In this document: positions 9,657 through 19,359 of the stretch, piece after piece | Layout: each line of letters starts with the position of its first letter | How positions within the stretch are numbered: the first letter of the stretch is position 1 | Assembly: GCA_014084085.1 (NCBI GenBank) | Contig: NPFB01000029.1 | Location: 116,945-180,944 of the forward strand | DNA length: 64,000 bases | Origin: Hondaea fermentalgiana | Lineage: Eukaryota; Sar; Bigyra; Thraustochytrida; Thraustochytriidae | Direction of reading: 5' to 3' | Program-made: the position numbers and the translations under genes | The notes under the pieces: model-generated | Databases searched by the model: none | What the model saw: the letters and a program-made list of their open reading frames with translations, nothing else | Told to the model about the DNA's origin: nothing

Positions 9657-10713
9657 GTACGTCTCGCGCGTCCATGACTGATTCGTGTGCGAACGGTCTC
9701 GCTGCTTCTCAATTTGAAACCTACTATCCTTTTTCTTCCTGACCATTTTTCCGGCATGCTATCATTTTCTCTCAATTCTTTTAGATTTTACGTTCACATT
9801 CTCGTGCTCCATTAAAAGGGAGCTTTCCTCGCCCTTGTCTGGGGCACAGTTTTCTCTAAACTGACCTTCCCTACCTCAACTCTAATAAAAAGCGCTCAAC
9901 ACAGAACTTTTCTTTTTGGGTGAATTTGTGAGGTCACAGGCTATTTGCTGTTGGGTGGGTCGAGTAGAGCGTGGCGTGCCAACCTATTGATCGATCGTAC
10001 GAGGTAAAATTGCTTGAAACAGAGTTCGCAAAGTCGCGAATCGAAGTTGGTCCGGAAATGGACGAAAAGCTGAGATGGCAGACGAAAGTCCGTGCGTAGC
10101 ATCATCTCCATGCCCGCCCGGAGCTCCTACAGGATTCGCGTGTAGGCTCAAGTGTTTCCGTCTTGACACGCAACTTTGAATTGCGATGAGCACATTGTCC
10201 CAGAAGAAGTGCCACAAGTTACAGCTTTGCGTGCGATATAGATCTCCTGCAGAAGAGATTGCATACTGCGCAGGAGCGATGAAACTAGCAGAGAAACCCT
10301 GCCTGTACGCTACCATCCAGGCAACGGCTGCTGATATCGCGCGGGATTTGGAAAACTTCGACGGGCGCTTGCTCGTGAGGCTATGTACGCTTGGATAGTT
10401 TTGGATTTGGCGAGACGAACTGGTCTTGAAAATTTATTGCTCCTTGCTGAGTTGCGTCCAAACCAAATTTAATTCATGCCTTCTTTTTTCGGCTTATCGA
10501 AATCGAACTAAAAGGAACATTGATTGGCTTAGCGAATCACCATTTTCCTTCCACGTTCTCGGGACTTGTCACAAATGCACAAATACTATTTTTGCTTTTT
10601 GGTCATAGAAAACGTGGTACATATAGACAGATGTTTGACTCTTTGTCAATTCGAAGAGAAGAGGAAGCAGCATCCGCCACTTCTTCTTTTTCTTTCTTGC
10701 TATGGTATATATA
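9657..10713. other. Spacer between the convergent ankyrin and cyclophilin genes
   Basis: AT-richer than its surroundings. No supported gene; the frames at 9984-10316 (-) and 10186-10398 (+) lack family motifs. It carries probable polyadenylation signals for the ankyrin gene and the 3' end of the cyclophilin transcript. Confidence 0.55.
9884..9889 (+). terminator. Possible polyadenylation signal AATAAA of the ankyrin gene
   Basis: AATAAA about 230 bases after the ankyrin stop codon, preceded by an ATTAAA variant near 9815. Position fits a 3' UTR, but no cleavage site can be seen from sequence alone. Confidence 0.35.
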
Positions 10714-11274
10714 CTATGTTTGAAATCGAACAATCTGAGACAAAGCTAAAGGGTTTGCGTGAATCGTGACGCGCTCAATGACTACTGGCTCAAGCGGACG
10801 ATTCTTTTTCGGGTCCGTAGGCACGGTCTCAAGCGCGTCCAAAACGCCAAGACCTTCCTTGACAGTGCCGAAAACGCAGTACGCATCGTCGAGAGACGGC
10901 TGTGCAGCATAAGTAAAAAAGAATTGTGATCCATTTGTGTTGGCGCCCTTATTCGCCATGGAGAGCACCCCACGCCTATTGTGCCGGAGACTTGGATGAA
11001 ACGAGTCCTCAAACTTGCCTCCCCATATACTTTCGCCCCCCTTGGGCCCACGCTCTGGCAAGGCCACGTATTCATATTTGCCATTCACCTTTTGGGCGCC
11101 GAGACTGGGATTGCCTGCTTGCACGATGAATCCTGGCATGTTGCGGTGAAAGGTGACATTGTCGTAGTAGCCGCTCGCAGCAAGAGCCAAAAAATTGAAG
11201 CAGAGCCGCGGCACCTCCTCACACGCAAGCTCGACCTTGATGTCGCCCTTGCTCGTGTGCAGTGTCACCGACAT
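10714..11274 (-). CDS. PPIL3: Cyclophilin-type peptidyl-prolyl isomerase, PPIL3-like
   Basis: 186 residues, one uninterrupted frame. It opens MSVTLHTSKGDIKVE, nearly the same as vertebrate PPIL3, and keeps the catalytic cyclophilin blocks FHRNMPGFIVQAG, SMANKGANTNGSQFFFTY and FGTVKEGL. The family catalyses cis-trans isomerisation of Xaa-Pro bonds; PPIL3 is a spliceosome-associated single-domain cyclophilin in the nucleus. Compared with human PPIL3 there is an extra ~17 residues in the loop between the AGNP and SIWG motifs (about residues 54-79). The end, ANPLALSQIVRFQT, is slightly longer than usual. Assignment to cyclophilins is certain; to the PPIL3 branch likely. Confidence 0.93.
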   Translation of the reverse strand: MSVTLHTSKGDIKVELACEEVPRLCFNFLALAASGYYDNVTFHRNMPGFIVQAGNPSLGAQKVNGKYEYVALPERGPKGGESIWGGKFEDSFHPSLRHNRRGVLSMANKGANTNGSQFFFTYAAQPSLDDAYCVFGTVKEGLGVLDALETVPTDPKKNRPLEPVVIERVTIHANPLALSQIVRFQT

Positions 11275-12386
11275 GATCGATCAGGCCGGCTAGCCCGCCG
11301 AGCCAACCGACTGCCTGCCTGCCTGCCTACGTGTCTGCTTGCCTACGACGCTGTGCGCGCAGACGCGTATAGCAGCGCGCGCGCAGCAGGACGCGCGTAG
11401 CGCTTGCGCGCAGACAATCGCGCTTGTCTTTCGGCCGTGCCCTCGGGTCGCTTCGCGTAGTGGAACTGCTGGTTGTTCTTGGGCAAGAGTTTCACCATTT
11501 ATCAACAGCGAACTCGCTCGAGATCCCCGTCGATCGCCACATCTGCTCGACAGGCGCCCATCGCAGCTCCCCGACAGAGGTTCTCTCCAATCGTCCGACG
11601 ACCGGCATTGCAACGGAATGCTCGCTTGCTGTGCCAAAGTCAGCTCTTGCTCGGCAAGGCAGGAAACTTTGGAATCTCTTTTTAGGCGGCTCGGATAGAC
11701 ATCACCTTGCCACGCAAAACGGCGCGACACGCCTCATCGTGAGGATGAGTATTGGGCAAAAGACGTTGAGTTGTTTCTGAACAAGCAACGAGTCACGATG
11801 ACAGTTTGTAATTCCGGACCGTTCGTCCGTACAGCTGCAAAATGTGTGTTTCAAGTGCAATGATTGTGTGCTGCGCTCATGGAAACGAACGAGGGCCAGT
11901 AAATGATTGAATTGATTGAATCGCAAGCGTAGTCGCCTGCGTCCAGAAGACTCTTCCTTCTCACGACGCATTTCCAGCACCAGAACGCTTAAAGCAAGCA
12001 AGCAAGCACGCAAGTAAGTACGCAAGCAAGTACGCAAGCACGGCATCTTGAGATGGTCTTGACTTCTCCATCCTTCAACCACTAGCTGGGCCTCCTCGTA
12101 GAAAAGAAAAGCAAGAAAAGCAAAGAAAATCGAAGAAAAGAAAAGAAAAGAAAAAAGCCTTCTCATGGGGCCCAGCCGCCGCGACGCCGCTGCGCTCTCT
12201 CTCCTTCCCCTGGAGGCGAGTCCAGCTTTGCCAGCTGCCCCGTCATCGACACCACACCGGAGATTTCATNNNNNNNNNNNNNNNNNNNNNNNNNNNNNNN
12301 NNNNNNNNNNNNNNNNNNNNNNNNNNNNNNNNNNNNNNNNNNNNNNNNNNNNNNNNNNNNNNNNNNNNNGGCACGTCTCGCCGCGC
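11275..12386. other. Spacer containing the assembly gap
   Basis: No supported gene apart from a possible amino-terminal part of the next gene. There are GCAAGCAAGTACGCAAG-type repeats at about 11995-12040 and a purine run (AAAAG repeats) at about 12100-12155 just before the first possible start codon at 12165. Confidence 0.5.
12270..12369. other. Assembly gap (100 N)
   Basis: Exactly 100 undetermined bases, the usual arbitrary scaffold-gap length; the true size is unknown. Flanks are very GC-rich, a common cause of drop-out. Confidence 0.98.
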
Positions 12387-13682
12387 ATGGACGCGGCGGG
12401 CGGCGCGGAGGGCGGCGGCGCGGGCGGCGGGAGCGTGGGCAGCGGCGGCGGCGGAGAGGCGTCGCCCTCGGTGGCCTCGTCGTCGAGGCCCATCCCGATC
12501 GCGCGCGGCCGCGGGGGCCTCGAGGCGCGCGGAGCCTCAAAGAACTTTGCACGGTCGGCGCCTGCGCCGCGGGCGCCCATCATCGGCAGCATGCCGGCGC
12601 CCTCGATGCTGGCACGAGGCATGCCAGACCTCGAGCTGCCACCGCCGTCGCCTGGGGCCAGCGCCTTTGGGACGCGCAACATGGCACAATCCGCGCCATC
12701 GGCGGGGTTCTTGTCAAGCAAGCAGGTTCTTCACGCGCTCCGGATCCGGCCTCGCAGCGGCAGCAACGAGATGATCCCCATGCGTTCAAGCGAGTTTGGC
12801 GCCGTGGAGGGCGGGTCCTCATCAGCCACGAGGCGGCGCGACCCACGCGTGCGCGCGCGCGTGAGCTTTGACGGGGATATTGGCGCTCCCATCCTCCTCG
12901 AAGGCGACGAGGACGAAGAGGACGACGACGAGGCAGGCGACGACTATGGCCACGGTCGCGGCCATGGCGGCCACGGTGCTTTTACTGCCTCGGATCTGAT
13001 TGACGCAGACGACGACGACGATGGCGGCCCGGGCGCAGGGCGCTCCGTACGGTTCGAGCCTTCGAGCATGGAGGTCTTTTCGGCCATTCGCTCACTCACA
13101 GAGGATACTAGCTTCGCGCAGCGTGTAGCTGCGTCTGCGCCTGCGGACCGAGCCCTGGCAGTTGCGGCTGCGATTGGCCGCTCCGGTGCTGGTGGAGACC
13201 CGCAGGCCGCCGCGGCAGCGGCAGCACAGGCCCTCGGCCTGGATCAGAACGATCTTGGCGCAACGCAGCCGGCGCCAGATACGGCAGGTGTGGTACATAA
13301 TTTGCGAGCTTTGCGGCTAGGCCCCGGATCATCGGCAAGCCATGCCTCGAGCAGTCCACGTGTAGGAGGCGATGGTGGCGCAAACGCGATGTCGGGTGGG
13401 GAAAGCGACCCGGGCTCACGAGCAGGTGAGAACCTCGAGGCCGCCCGCGAAAGCATGGGCATGGGTGTGGCCGGTGGCATGCAAATGGACATGGACCTGG
13501 AGATGGATTCTGACATGGATATGGAGGGCGGTACAGATGTCTTTGAGCAGTTCGAGATGGACGGTCTCTCCTCTGCAGACAAGCATCTGGGCGCAAACAC
13601 GGACAGTAACGACAGAGGGCATGAGGCGCACAATTCGGGGTCTCCCAAGTCACCGTCGAGCGCGCATGGCAACGATCAGTAG
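12387..13682 (+). CDS. Low-complexity protein of unknown function; 5' end uncertain because of the gap
   Basis: From the first ATG after the gap 431 residues are encoded; the frame is open leftwards through the N run to an ATG at 12165, so the true start may lie there or in the missing bases. No known domain is recognised. Composition is Gly/Ala/Ser/Asp-rich, with acidic stretches (EGDEDEEDDDE) and a Met-Asp repeat MQMDMDLEMDSDMDMEGG near the end. Two short motifs resemble protein-phosphatase-1 docking sites (RVSF and, about 50 residues later, SVRF). A possible amphipathic stretch is SMEVFSAIRSLTEDTSFAQRV. No signal peptide or membrane segment. Codon use matches neighbouring real genes, supporting it as coding. 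Confidence 0.65.
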   Translation: MDAAGGAEGGGAGGGSVGSGGGGEASPSVASSSRPIPIARGRGGLEARGASKNFARSAPAPRAPIIGSMPAPSMLARGMPDLELPPPSPGASAFGTRNMAQSAPSAGFLSSKQVLHALRIRPRSGSNEMIPMRSSEFGAVEGGSSSATRRRDPRVRARVSFDGDIGAPILLEGDEDEEDDDEAGDDYGHGRGHGGHGAFTASDLIDADDDDDGGPGAGRSVRFEPSSMEVFSAIRSLTEDTSFAQRVAASAPADRALAVAAAIGRSGAGGDPQAAAAAAAQALGLDQNDLGATQPAPDTAGVVHNLRALRLGPGSSASHASSSPRVGGDGGANAMSGGESDPGSRAGENLEAARESMGMGVAGGMQMDMDLEMDSDMDMEGGTDVFEQFEMDGLSSADKHLGANTDSNDRGHEAHNSGSPKSPSSAHGNDQ

Positions 13683-14275
13683 AAAGCGTTTCCATCGTTC
13701 GACGCGGCGTGCGTCTTTTTGCGTCCGTTTGCATCCTGACCAAAATCTTCCGTTGCCTTCTTCCTTCACTCAAGTGCGTCTCTGTAGACGGACGGGCCTC
13801 CTTACAAAACAAATCAAATCAAGAGAGAGAGATCATGAGCGGGCGAGGAAGCTCCGGTGTACTAATACCTACATACAATGTTGCTGCTTGCTGCTTGCTG
13901 GTTTGCTTGCTTGCCTGTTTGCTAGTTTGCTTGCTTGCTTGCTTGCTAGTGTGTTTGCTTGCAAGTGCGCGCGAACCTGTTGACGAACAGAGCAATGGGG
14001 GGAGTGTTCAAAGACGAAGACAAACAAATGCTCCGAACGAAGCTCAAGCAGCTCGCGATCTAAAATATCGGACAGGTCAAGGGGACTTTGCTTTTGACGA
14101 GCTCGCCAACAACACCCAGCGGGGAGCTCACTGACTGCTCCGCTGCATGACTAAACTGTCTACCTACCTGTCCGACTACCTGACTATACCTGACTACACC
14201 TAACTACACCTGACTGAAAAGCTCTTACGCCATGACTCTTCTGTTCCGCTCTGGTACAAAAGGTGACGTCATTTT
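13683..14275. other. Spacer with GCTTGCTT/GCTAGTTTG repeats
   Basis: A (GCTT)-type repeat at about 13880-13965 dominates; the Leu/Cys-rich frame through it is a repeat artefact. A TGACTACC/TGACTACACC repeat lies at about 14170-14215. No gene seen. Confidence 0.6.
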
Positions 14276-15145
14276 CTAGCTCGCCATGAATCTTGCTGAT
14301 GTCGGCGCGGAAGGATCCTGAGCAATGTGCAACTTTTGCTCACTTGCCTTGATGGCCTCCGCAACATCCTTTGCAGGAGGCACAACAACCTTTTCCGGAT
14401 CGACAGCCTCGAGTAACGAGTGATACATGGCAATCGCCGGCGGCGTGAGGAAAATTTGCTCAATGTGATCCACCGGAAAGGTGCCGAGGTGCGTGCCCCA
14501 CTTGGATGATTCGAGGCTGACAAGGCCATCGCTCGCACCTTCCTCGCGCAGCATGATTTTGAAAATGGGGCGAATGATGGCCGCTGCAGTCTCTGGGTCT
14601 GCGATGCCAGACACAGAGTAGTACTCGACGTCAGGCGAGTTTTGGCACGCTGGATTGAACTCCTCCTGCATATAGGAGCGTGTCAGACATTCAAGAGCGC
14701 GAATGCTCCAACCCATCGAGTCGAGGTGATCGTAGTAGCGCGCAACGGGCGTGAGGCCGTCGACAACCGTGTCGGCGACGCACGTCCCACGGTGAGGCGT
14801 GCCTACAGAGACGAGAGATTTGACCAATTCATCGCCCTGCAGCTGTGAAATCATCCAGCGTGCGTCCAAGCCGCCCATTGAATGACCCACAAGAATCACG
14901 CGCTCCCCTTTTTCACGCTCCTCCCAGCCTGAAATTTGCTCTTGAAGCTGCGCCGCGCGCTCGTGCACATGGCCCATGAAGCTCACTTGCGGCTCGAGGA
15001 CCCGATACCCCATGCCACGGAGAAACTCAGGGATCCCCGTAAAGTATGTGCGCCGCATGATAGTGTCGCACGCATTGGCCAGTGGGTTGATGAGTCCATG
15101 CGCGAGGCAGATGGCCGGCTTGGACGCCGCGCCGGCCGCCGTCAT
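14276..15145 (-). CDS. Triacylglycerol-lipase-like alpha/beta hydrolase of bacterial family-I type
   Basis: 289 residues from the ATG at 15145 (an upstream in-frame ATG at 15274 would add a 43-residue basic leader that could be a targeting peptide). Motifs match the Pseudomonas-type lipase family: AICLAHGL with the oxyanion-hole region, nucleophile elbow VGHSMGGLDAR (Ser89), SVGTPHRG, the acid in SDGLVSLESSKWG (Asp206) and the base in TFPVDH (His227). Such enzymes hydrolyse ester bonds of acylglycerols. Without a clear signal peptide in the shorter form it would be intracellular, fitting lipid-droplet turnover in an oil-rich protist, though that is inference. No chaperone (lipase foldase) gene is near. 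Confidence 0.85.
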   Translation of the reverse strand: MTAAGAASKPAICLAHGLINPLANACDTIMRRTYFTGIPEFLRGMGYRVLEPQVSFMGHVHERAAQLQEQISGWEEREKGERVILVGHSMGGLDARWMISQLQGDELVKSLVSVGTPHRGTCVADTVVDGLTPVARYYDHLDSMGWSIRALECLTRSYMQEEFNPACQNSPDVEYYSVSGIADPETAAAIIRPIFKIMLREEGASDGLVSLESSKWGTHLGTFPVDHIEQIFLTPPAIAMYHSLLEAVDPEKVVVPPAKDVAEAIKASEQKLHIAQDPSAPTSARFMAS

Positions 15146-16190
15146 CTTTCCCTCCTGCCTTCGCAGAGGACTGGCTGCCGTCCCCAGCAGCACGAAAGGG
15201 GCAGGCCTGCCGGCGTTTCGTCCTCCTCCTTTTCGAAAAAGCGTACGGCCTCGCGTGTTCGCGCGCCCGTCCACCTGCCTTTCACTGCCGTCCTTGGCGC
15301 GTCAGGCCGTGGCGCGCTGTTCGAGTTTTGCTTGCGCCGCGAGTCTCCGCTTTGTCCTCGGCCTTCTTCGTCCCGCCGCTTACGTATACATTGTAGTATG
15401 CACAACTTTCATGTTCTACACACCTTCCTGGCTTGTGCGTTCCACAAGCCGCCACATCAAAGGCCGAATGCGACCGAATGAAAGGTAAACTCGCAGTCGC
15501 GCTCTCAGCAGCGGCGGCAAGGACACGAACTCCATCGCCAGCTGCTGCTGCAGTTGCGGCTGCGGTGCGCACGATGAAACGAAGCAAGCGTTGGATAATG
15601 TGCGCCCCACGACGCAATATAGGTGTGCACTAGGACAAGAATGAAATCGAAACGTAGCGGTCGCATCGATGTCCATGGACTGCCTGGTGGTCTGGTGTTG
15701 ACACATGACGTGAAGCTCTCTCGAGAAAGGGAGCTGCTGCTTCTGACCTGTCAATGGCAGCAGACCAATCTCGTGATATTGCTGGTCAAGATGAAGGGGA
15801 TAGGTGACCAGCTAGCTGCATGATGCCACCCCATGATGATCAGCAGTTACTTTTCTATTTCTGTGAGACCTCACAAAAAAGGAGCTCGCTGACGAAGAAG
15901 GAAAAGCAAAGGTGCCGCAACGTCTTTTCTTCTTTCACTTAACTCACTCCAGACGTTTGTCCTGCGGAAGTGGGCTCGACACGATGATGGGACGTTACGT
16001 AGCTTAGCAGAAGCAGCAGGCTGCAATTTCGGAAATAGAGATGACCTTTTATTACAACTTTGGCATAGCAAGCATTGAGCAAAGAGGAGACAACGATTGA
16101 AGGCTTCATTCTCCTTCTCCCTTTCTTTTTATTATCATTTAGAATCACATGCAGGGGGTCAGCAAACAGGAAAACGCATAGAACTCAACA
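15146..16190. other. Spacer between the lipase and membrane-protein genes
   Basis: Includes the possible lipase leader (15146-15274). Beyond that no frame shows family motifs on either strand. Confidence 0.55.
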
Positions 16191-16805
16191 CTACGGGTCA
16201 TCGCTTGAAGTAGATGATTTCTTCTGCACTTGTCTTTGAACCGAACGAAGATGCAGGACGCTGACAAGAATTAAAACCATGGGCGTGAGAATAGCCACAA
16301 TGGCTGAGAAAATAGCAAAGGTTGCCACGCTTCCGGAAAGCAAAAGCCCCGTGCCAAGGATAAAGGTGACTGCAGCTAATACGATACGCTTCGGATTCGA
16401 AGTCGCAAGCGCGTCAAAGTCGTTTCCAGAGGCAGCATTCCAATTTGTGGTCACCATAAGGGGCAGCAGAATTGCAGCGATAATATAGGCAAACACAAGG
16501 ACGGCCACTTCGGCACTTGAGCCCCCTAATGAATTTCGCTGCACCAGCAGCGCGAATCGCGGGGTCGCCAAGAGCACACACACGGCAAAAAAGTTGCCAA
16601 TGATCGACACGACACCGAGTGCGAAAAGAAATCGCCAAATCAATACCAATGGTCCATTGAAAGCGTGCATGAGCGCCACGCACGTCGAGCAGCAGAGTCT
16701 CCCATCGGTAGACGAGGCGCCCGAGAGCGTTGAGTTCAACGTGCTTCGTCGACGATCTTCTGGCTTTGGCAAGTACACGCGCCCGTCTTCAAGGGCGTCC
16801 GCCAT
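16191..16805 (-). CDS. Four-helix integral membrane protein of unknown function
   Basis: 204 residues from the ATG at 16805. The frame continues upstream to 17144, but that part is Arg/Ala/Ser-rich and reads through a GCACGCAC repeat, so it is more likely leader. The amino terminus (about 1-50) is hydrophilic and contains KPEDRRRST; a Cys pair precedes the first helix. Hydrophobic segments lie at about 52-79, 100-118, 137-156 and 158-183; the last 20 residues are basic then Ser-rich, suggesting both ends face the cytosol. The even helix number and small size recall tetraspan or MARVEL-like proteins, but no signature is present. Function and compartment unknown. Confidence 0.7.
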   Translation of the reverse strand: MADALEDGRVYLPKPEDRRRSTLNSTLSGASSTDGRLCCSTCVALMHAFNGPLVLIWRFLFALGVVSIIGNFFAVCVLLATPRFALLVQRNSLGGSSAEVAVLVFAYIIAAILLPLMVTTNWNAASGNDFDALATSNPKRIVLAAVTFILGTGLLLSGSVATFAIFSAIVAILTPMVLILVSVLHLRSVQRQVQKKSSTSSDDP

Positions 16806-17605
16806 TATTCTTGCCTTGTCGCTGTTCGAGATCAACGCGTAGCTTGGTGTCGTTGTGCACGCACGGACGCACGCACGCACGCACGGCCCCTTTTCCACCC
16901 TACTACAGCAAGGGGGGAAATGTCCAATCTCCCTCACGACAGTCAGCGACGAGCCGGGGCGCTCGCTGGTCGCCGTCGCCGGGCCTGTGGAGAGGGCACG
17001 CGCGCCCGAGAAAGCTGCGGTCGTGACGCGAGCGCTTGCTGACCGAAGGCGCCCGCTGCTCCGTCCCGACCGCCGCGTCGACGCTCGTCTTGGAATTGCT
17101 CGCGCTGGTGGGCCGGCCGCGACTGCTACTAGTACTAGTGACATACAACTTGAAGCGGGAAGGTATCAAGAAACAAGTGTTTATTCGTCTTCAAAGGGCT
17201 GGCAATTGCAATGAGAAGGGATGGGTACACCAGGGAAAAAATAGCCTTGAGCATTGCCAGCGACCGCAGCTGTTTCCTGGCTGATACTTGTCCACTGCTG
17301 CCAGACTCGGGAGAAATTGAGGGAGAGAGCTCTGGGGAATCATCAGAGCAGCACCAGAGATCTCAGCTGCGGTTGGTCGGTTGGTTGATCGAGGCAGAGA
17401 TAAACTGTTGCAAAAAAGAGTAATCATCCGATCGTTCTCGGCGCTGAGAACGAGAATAACAATCTAATAACTACGGCAGTCTTGGACGACACAACAGGAG
17501 AGCATGCCTACCTGCAAGCAAGCAAACGGACAAGCAAGAGGGGAAGAAGACAAAGCAAAAGATAAGACAAGGGAGATGCGTAAAAAACTCGGTTTGCTTG
17601 ATGAT
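16806..17605. other. Spacer, with a GCAC repeat and the RPS13 3' region
   Basis: A (GCAC) run at about 16857-16886 lies in the probable leader of the membrane-protein gene. No other coding sequence is supported. The RPS13 3' UTR occupies the right end. Confidence 0.55.
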
Positions 17606-18558
17606 TTACGCAACGAGAGCAGAGGCGGTGCTCGACTCGTAGCGCCAGGTAGGGGGCAAGTGCTTGGTGCGCTTGTAGTAGCGGGAGAGGCGCTATGTTT
17701 TCGTAATGAGAAAAAGGTGGTCTAGCTGTCAGTAAAAATGTTCGTCTGGGGCGAGTAAAGACGTGGGTTGACGCAAAGGCCACACGCCATGCATGAGGAA
17801 AAGAAGGGAAACGGAAACTTACGTGGATGCGGGACTCAAGGAGAATAAGCGAGTACTTGGCGCTCTTGTCGCGGCGGTTGCGCTCGAGGTGCTTACGCAT
17901 CGACACAGCCTTCTTGATCAGAAAGTAAAGGTCCTCCGGGAGCTCAGCGGCGAGACCGTTCTTCTTGAGAATACGGGAGATCTTGTGGCCGAGCATGCTG
18001 CGGACCTGGGCGATGCCATGGGAGTCACGCAGGATGACACCGATCTGGGAGGGGTTCAGGCCCTTCTTGGCGAGCTTGCAGCACTGCGACTCGACCTCCT
18101 GTTGTTCCACACACAGCAAACGTCACATCGGCACACGAGAAGGGGAGCGGGGGGGGGGAGAGAGCACGCAACCAATCAGCATCGCACATATGTCAGTATT
18201 CATTTTCTCATCCTCTGTCATCGTCACCACCACCACCACCACCAACGACAACACCATAATCTGAGATCGTAGTAGTTGCCCACGTCCTTTCGTCTGCTCC
18301 CGCCTTGGCGTGCGTCTTCCACACGGCACGACCGCACGCCAACGCAAGAGAGACGGAGATAGGCCACGCCCCGCCAGCCAGTGGTGGCGGCACGCCTCCA
18401 TCCATCCATCCATCTCATCCACGGCAAGCTCGCCACGGCGCGCTCGGCGCGCGCGAGGCACGTACCTCGGGGGAGATCTTGAGCCATGAGGGCGGCGTGC
18501 GCTTGTAGGGCAGCGCGCTGCCGGACATGCCCTTGCCATTGCCGTACACGCGGCCCAT
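17606..18558 (-). CDS. RPS13: 40S ribosomal protein S13 (uS15), three exons
   Basis: Exons are 18466-18558, 17823-18098 and 17606-17692. Introns of 367 bp and 130 bp have GTACGT...CAG and GTAAGT...TAG borders. The spliced product is 151 residues, exactly the usual uS15 length. It begins [20 protein letters not shown], continues with [18 protein letters not shown] and [15 protein letters not shown], and ends [10 protein letters not shown], all family hallmarks. Both junctions are in phase 0 and restore the expected alignment. The protein is part of the small ribosomal subunit, contacting rRNA near the inter-subunit bridge. Intron 1 contains a CAC repeat. The gene is divergent from the ceramidase gene; a telomere-like motif lies about 320 bases upstream of the start codon. 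It is the best intron-bearing gene model in the window. Confidence 0.97.
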
Positions 18559-19359
18559 CCTGCTGGTCTCGCTGCGTTGCTGCTCCTTGCTGCCTCGCTG
18601 CTTTCCAATCTGCTGCTGCTACGCCGCGCCTCCTCCCCTCCCTTGCTTTCGCGCACTTGCCGCCGCCCCGGGCCGCACTTGCCGCCCCGCCTTTCTTCAC
18701 TTGCGCCCGCGCTATAACCCACTTGCCGCCCCTCCCCGCCCGCCCTCCTCCCTTCGCTCCCTTCCCTCCGCGGCCTTTCTATGGCCCCTCCGCACGCGCC
18801 CTCCCGCCTTAATCCCGCGCCGCGCCCGCCTCCACCCGCGGCGCCCTTCCCCACATTAATGACTGGAGCAAGGCTAGGGTTAGGGCTTTGGGTAAGGTGA
18901 TCGGAAGAAAAAAGGCCGTCGCGAAGGCGGTTGAAGAAACGCTTGTAAGGTAGGGCGGTTAAAATAACGTCTGAAATAGGGAACTAAGGGAAGGAACAGG
19001 TGCGGAACAGATGCAGAAAACGGGTCTGAGAGCAATTTTGGGTTGCGCCAATTGAGATTTTTTTTCTTTTCTGGTCAGAGCAGAGCAGGAAGGAAGCCTT
19101 TCTGAGACGCGAGTTGGCGTCGTGGGCAAGTGAGTGAGGTACGGCGCAGGGCGCTGAGCCCGCGAGAGGCGTGCGATGCGCAGAGGCAGCTGCTGATAAG
19201 CAAAGAACGACCAAGGGTCGACATAAACCTGACGCTGGAGAAGCAGATCGTCTGCCTGCAGCTGACAGTGGTAGGAGGGTATCTTGCCATTCATTGGGCG
19301 ACTCCTTCGTGCAACAAAACCTATCACCCTCACTCGCTCACACAAACGATACCGAACCC
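18559..19359. other. Divergent promoter region between RPS13 and ceramidase
   Basis: Very GC- and pyrimidine-rich on the RPS13 side. It holds the telomere-like motif at 18874-18886. No coding sequence is supported; the ceramidase frame is open upstream to 19171, but a clear signal peptide favours the ATG at 19360. Confidence 0.6.
18874..18886. promoter_or_regulatory. Telomere-like motif CTAGGGTTAGGGC upstream of RPS13
   Basis: Two TAGGG units, i.e. GCCCTAACCCTAG read toward RPS13. Telomere-like boxes (plant telo-box, yeast Rap1 sites) are known elements of ribosomal-protein gene promoters; a role here is inference from motif and position only. Confidence 0.35.

Noticed and set aside
13870..14134. 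Leu/Cys-rich frame resembling membrane helices
   Set aside because: It is a direct reading of a GCTT-type microsatellite.
16806..17144. Amino-terminal extension of the four-helix membrane protein
   Set aside because: Composition follows a GCAC repeat and Arg/Ala/Ser bias; the ATG at 16805 starts a sensible protein.
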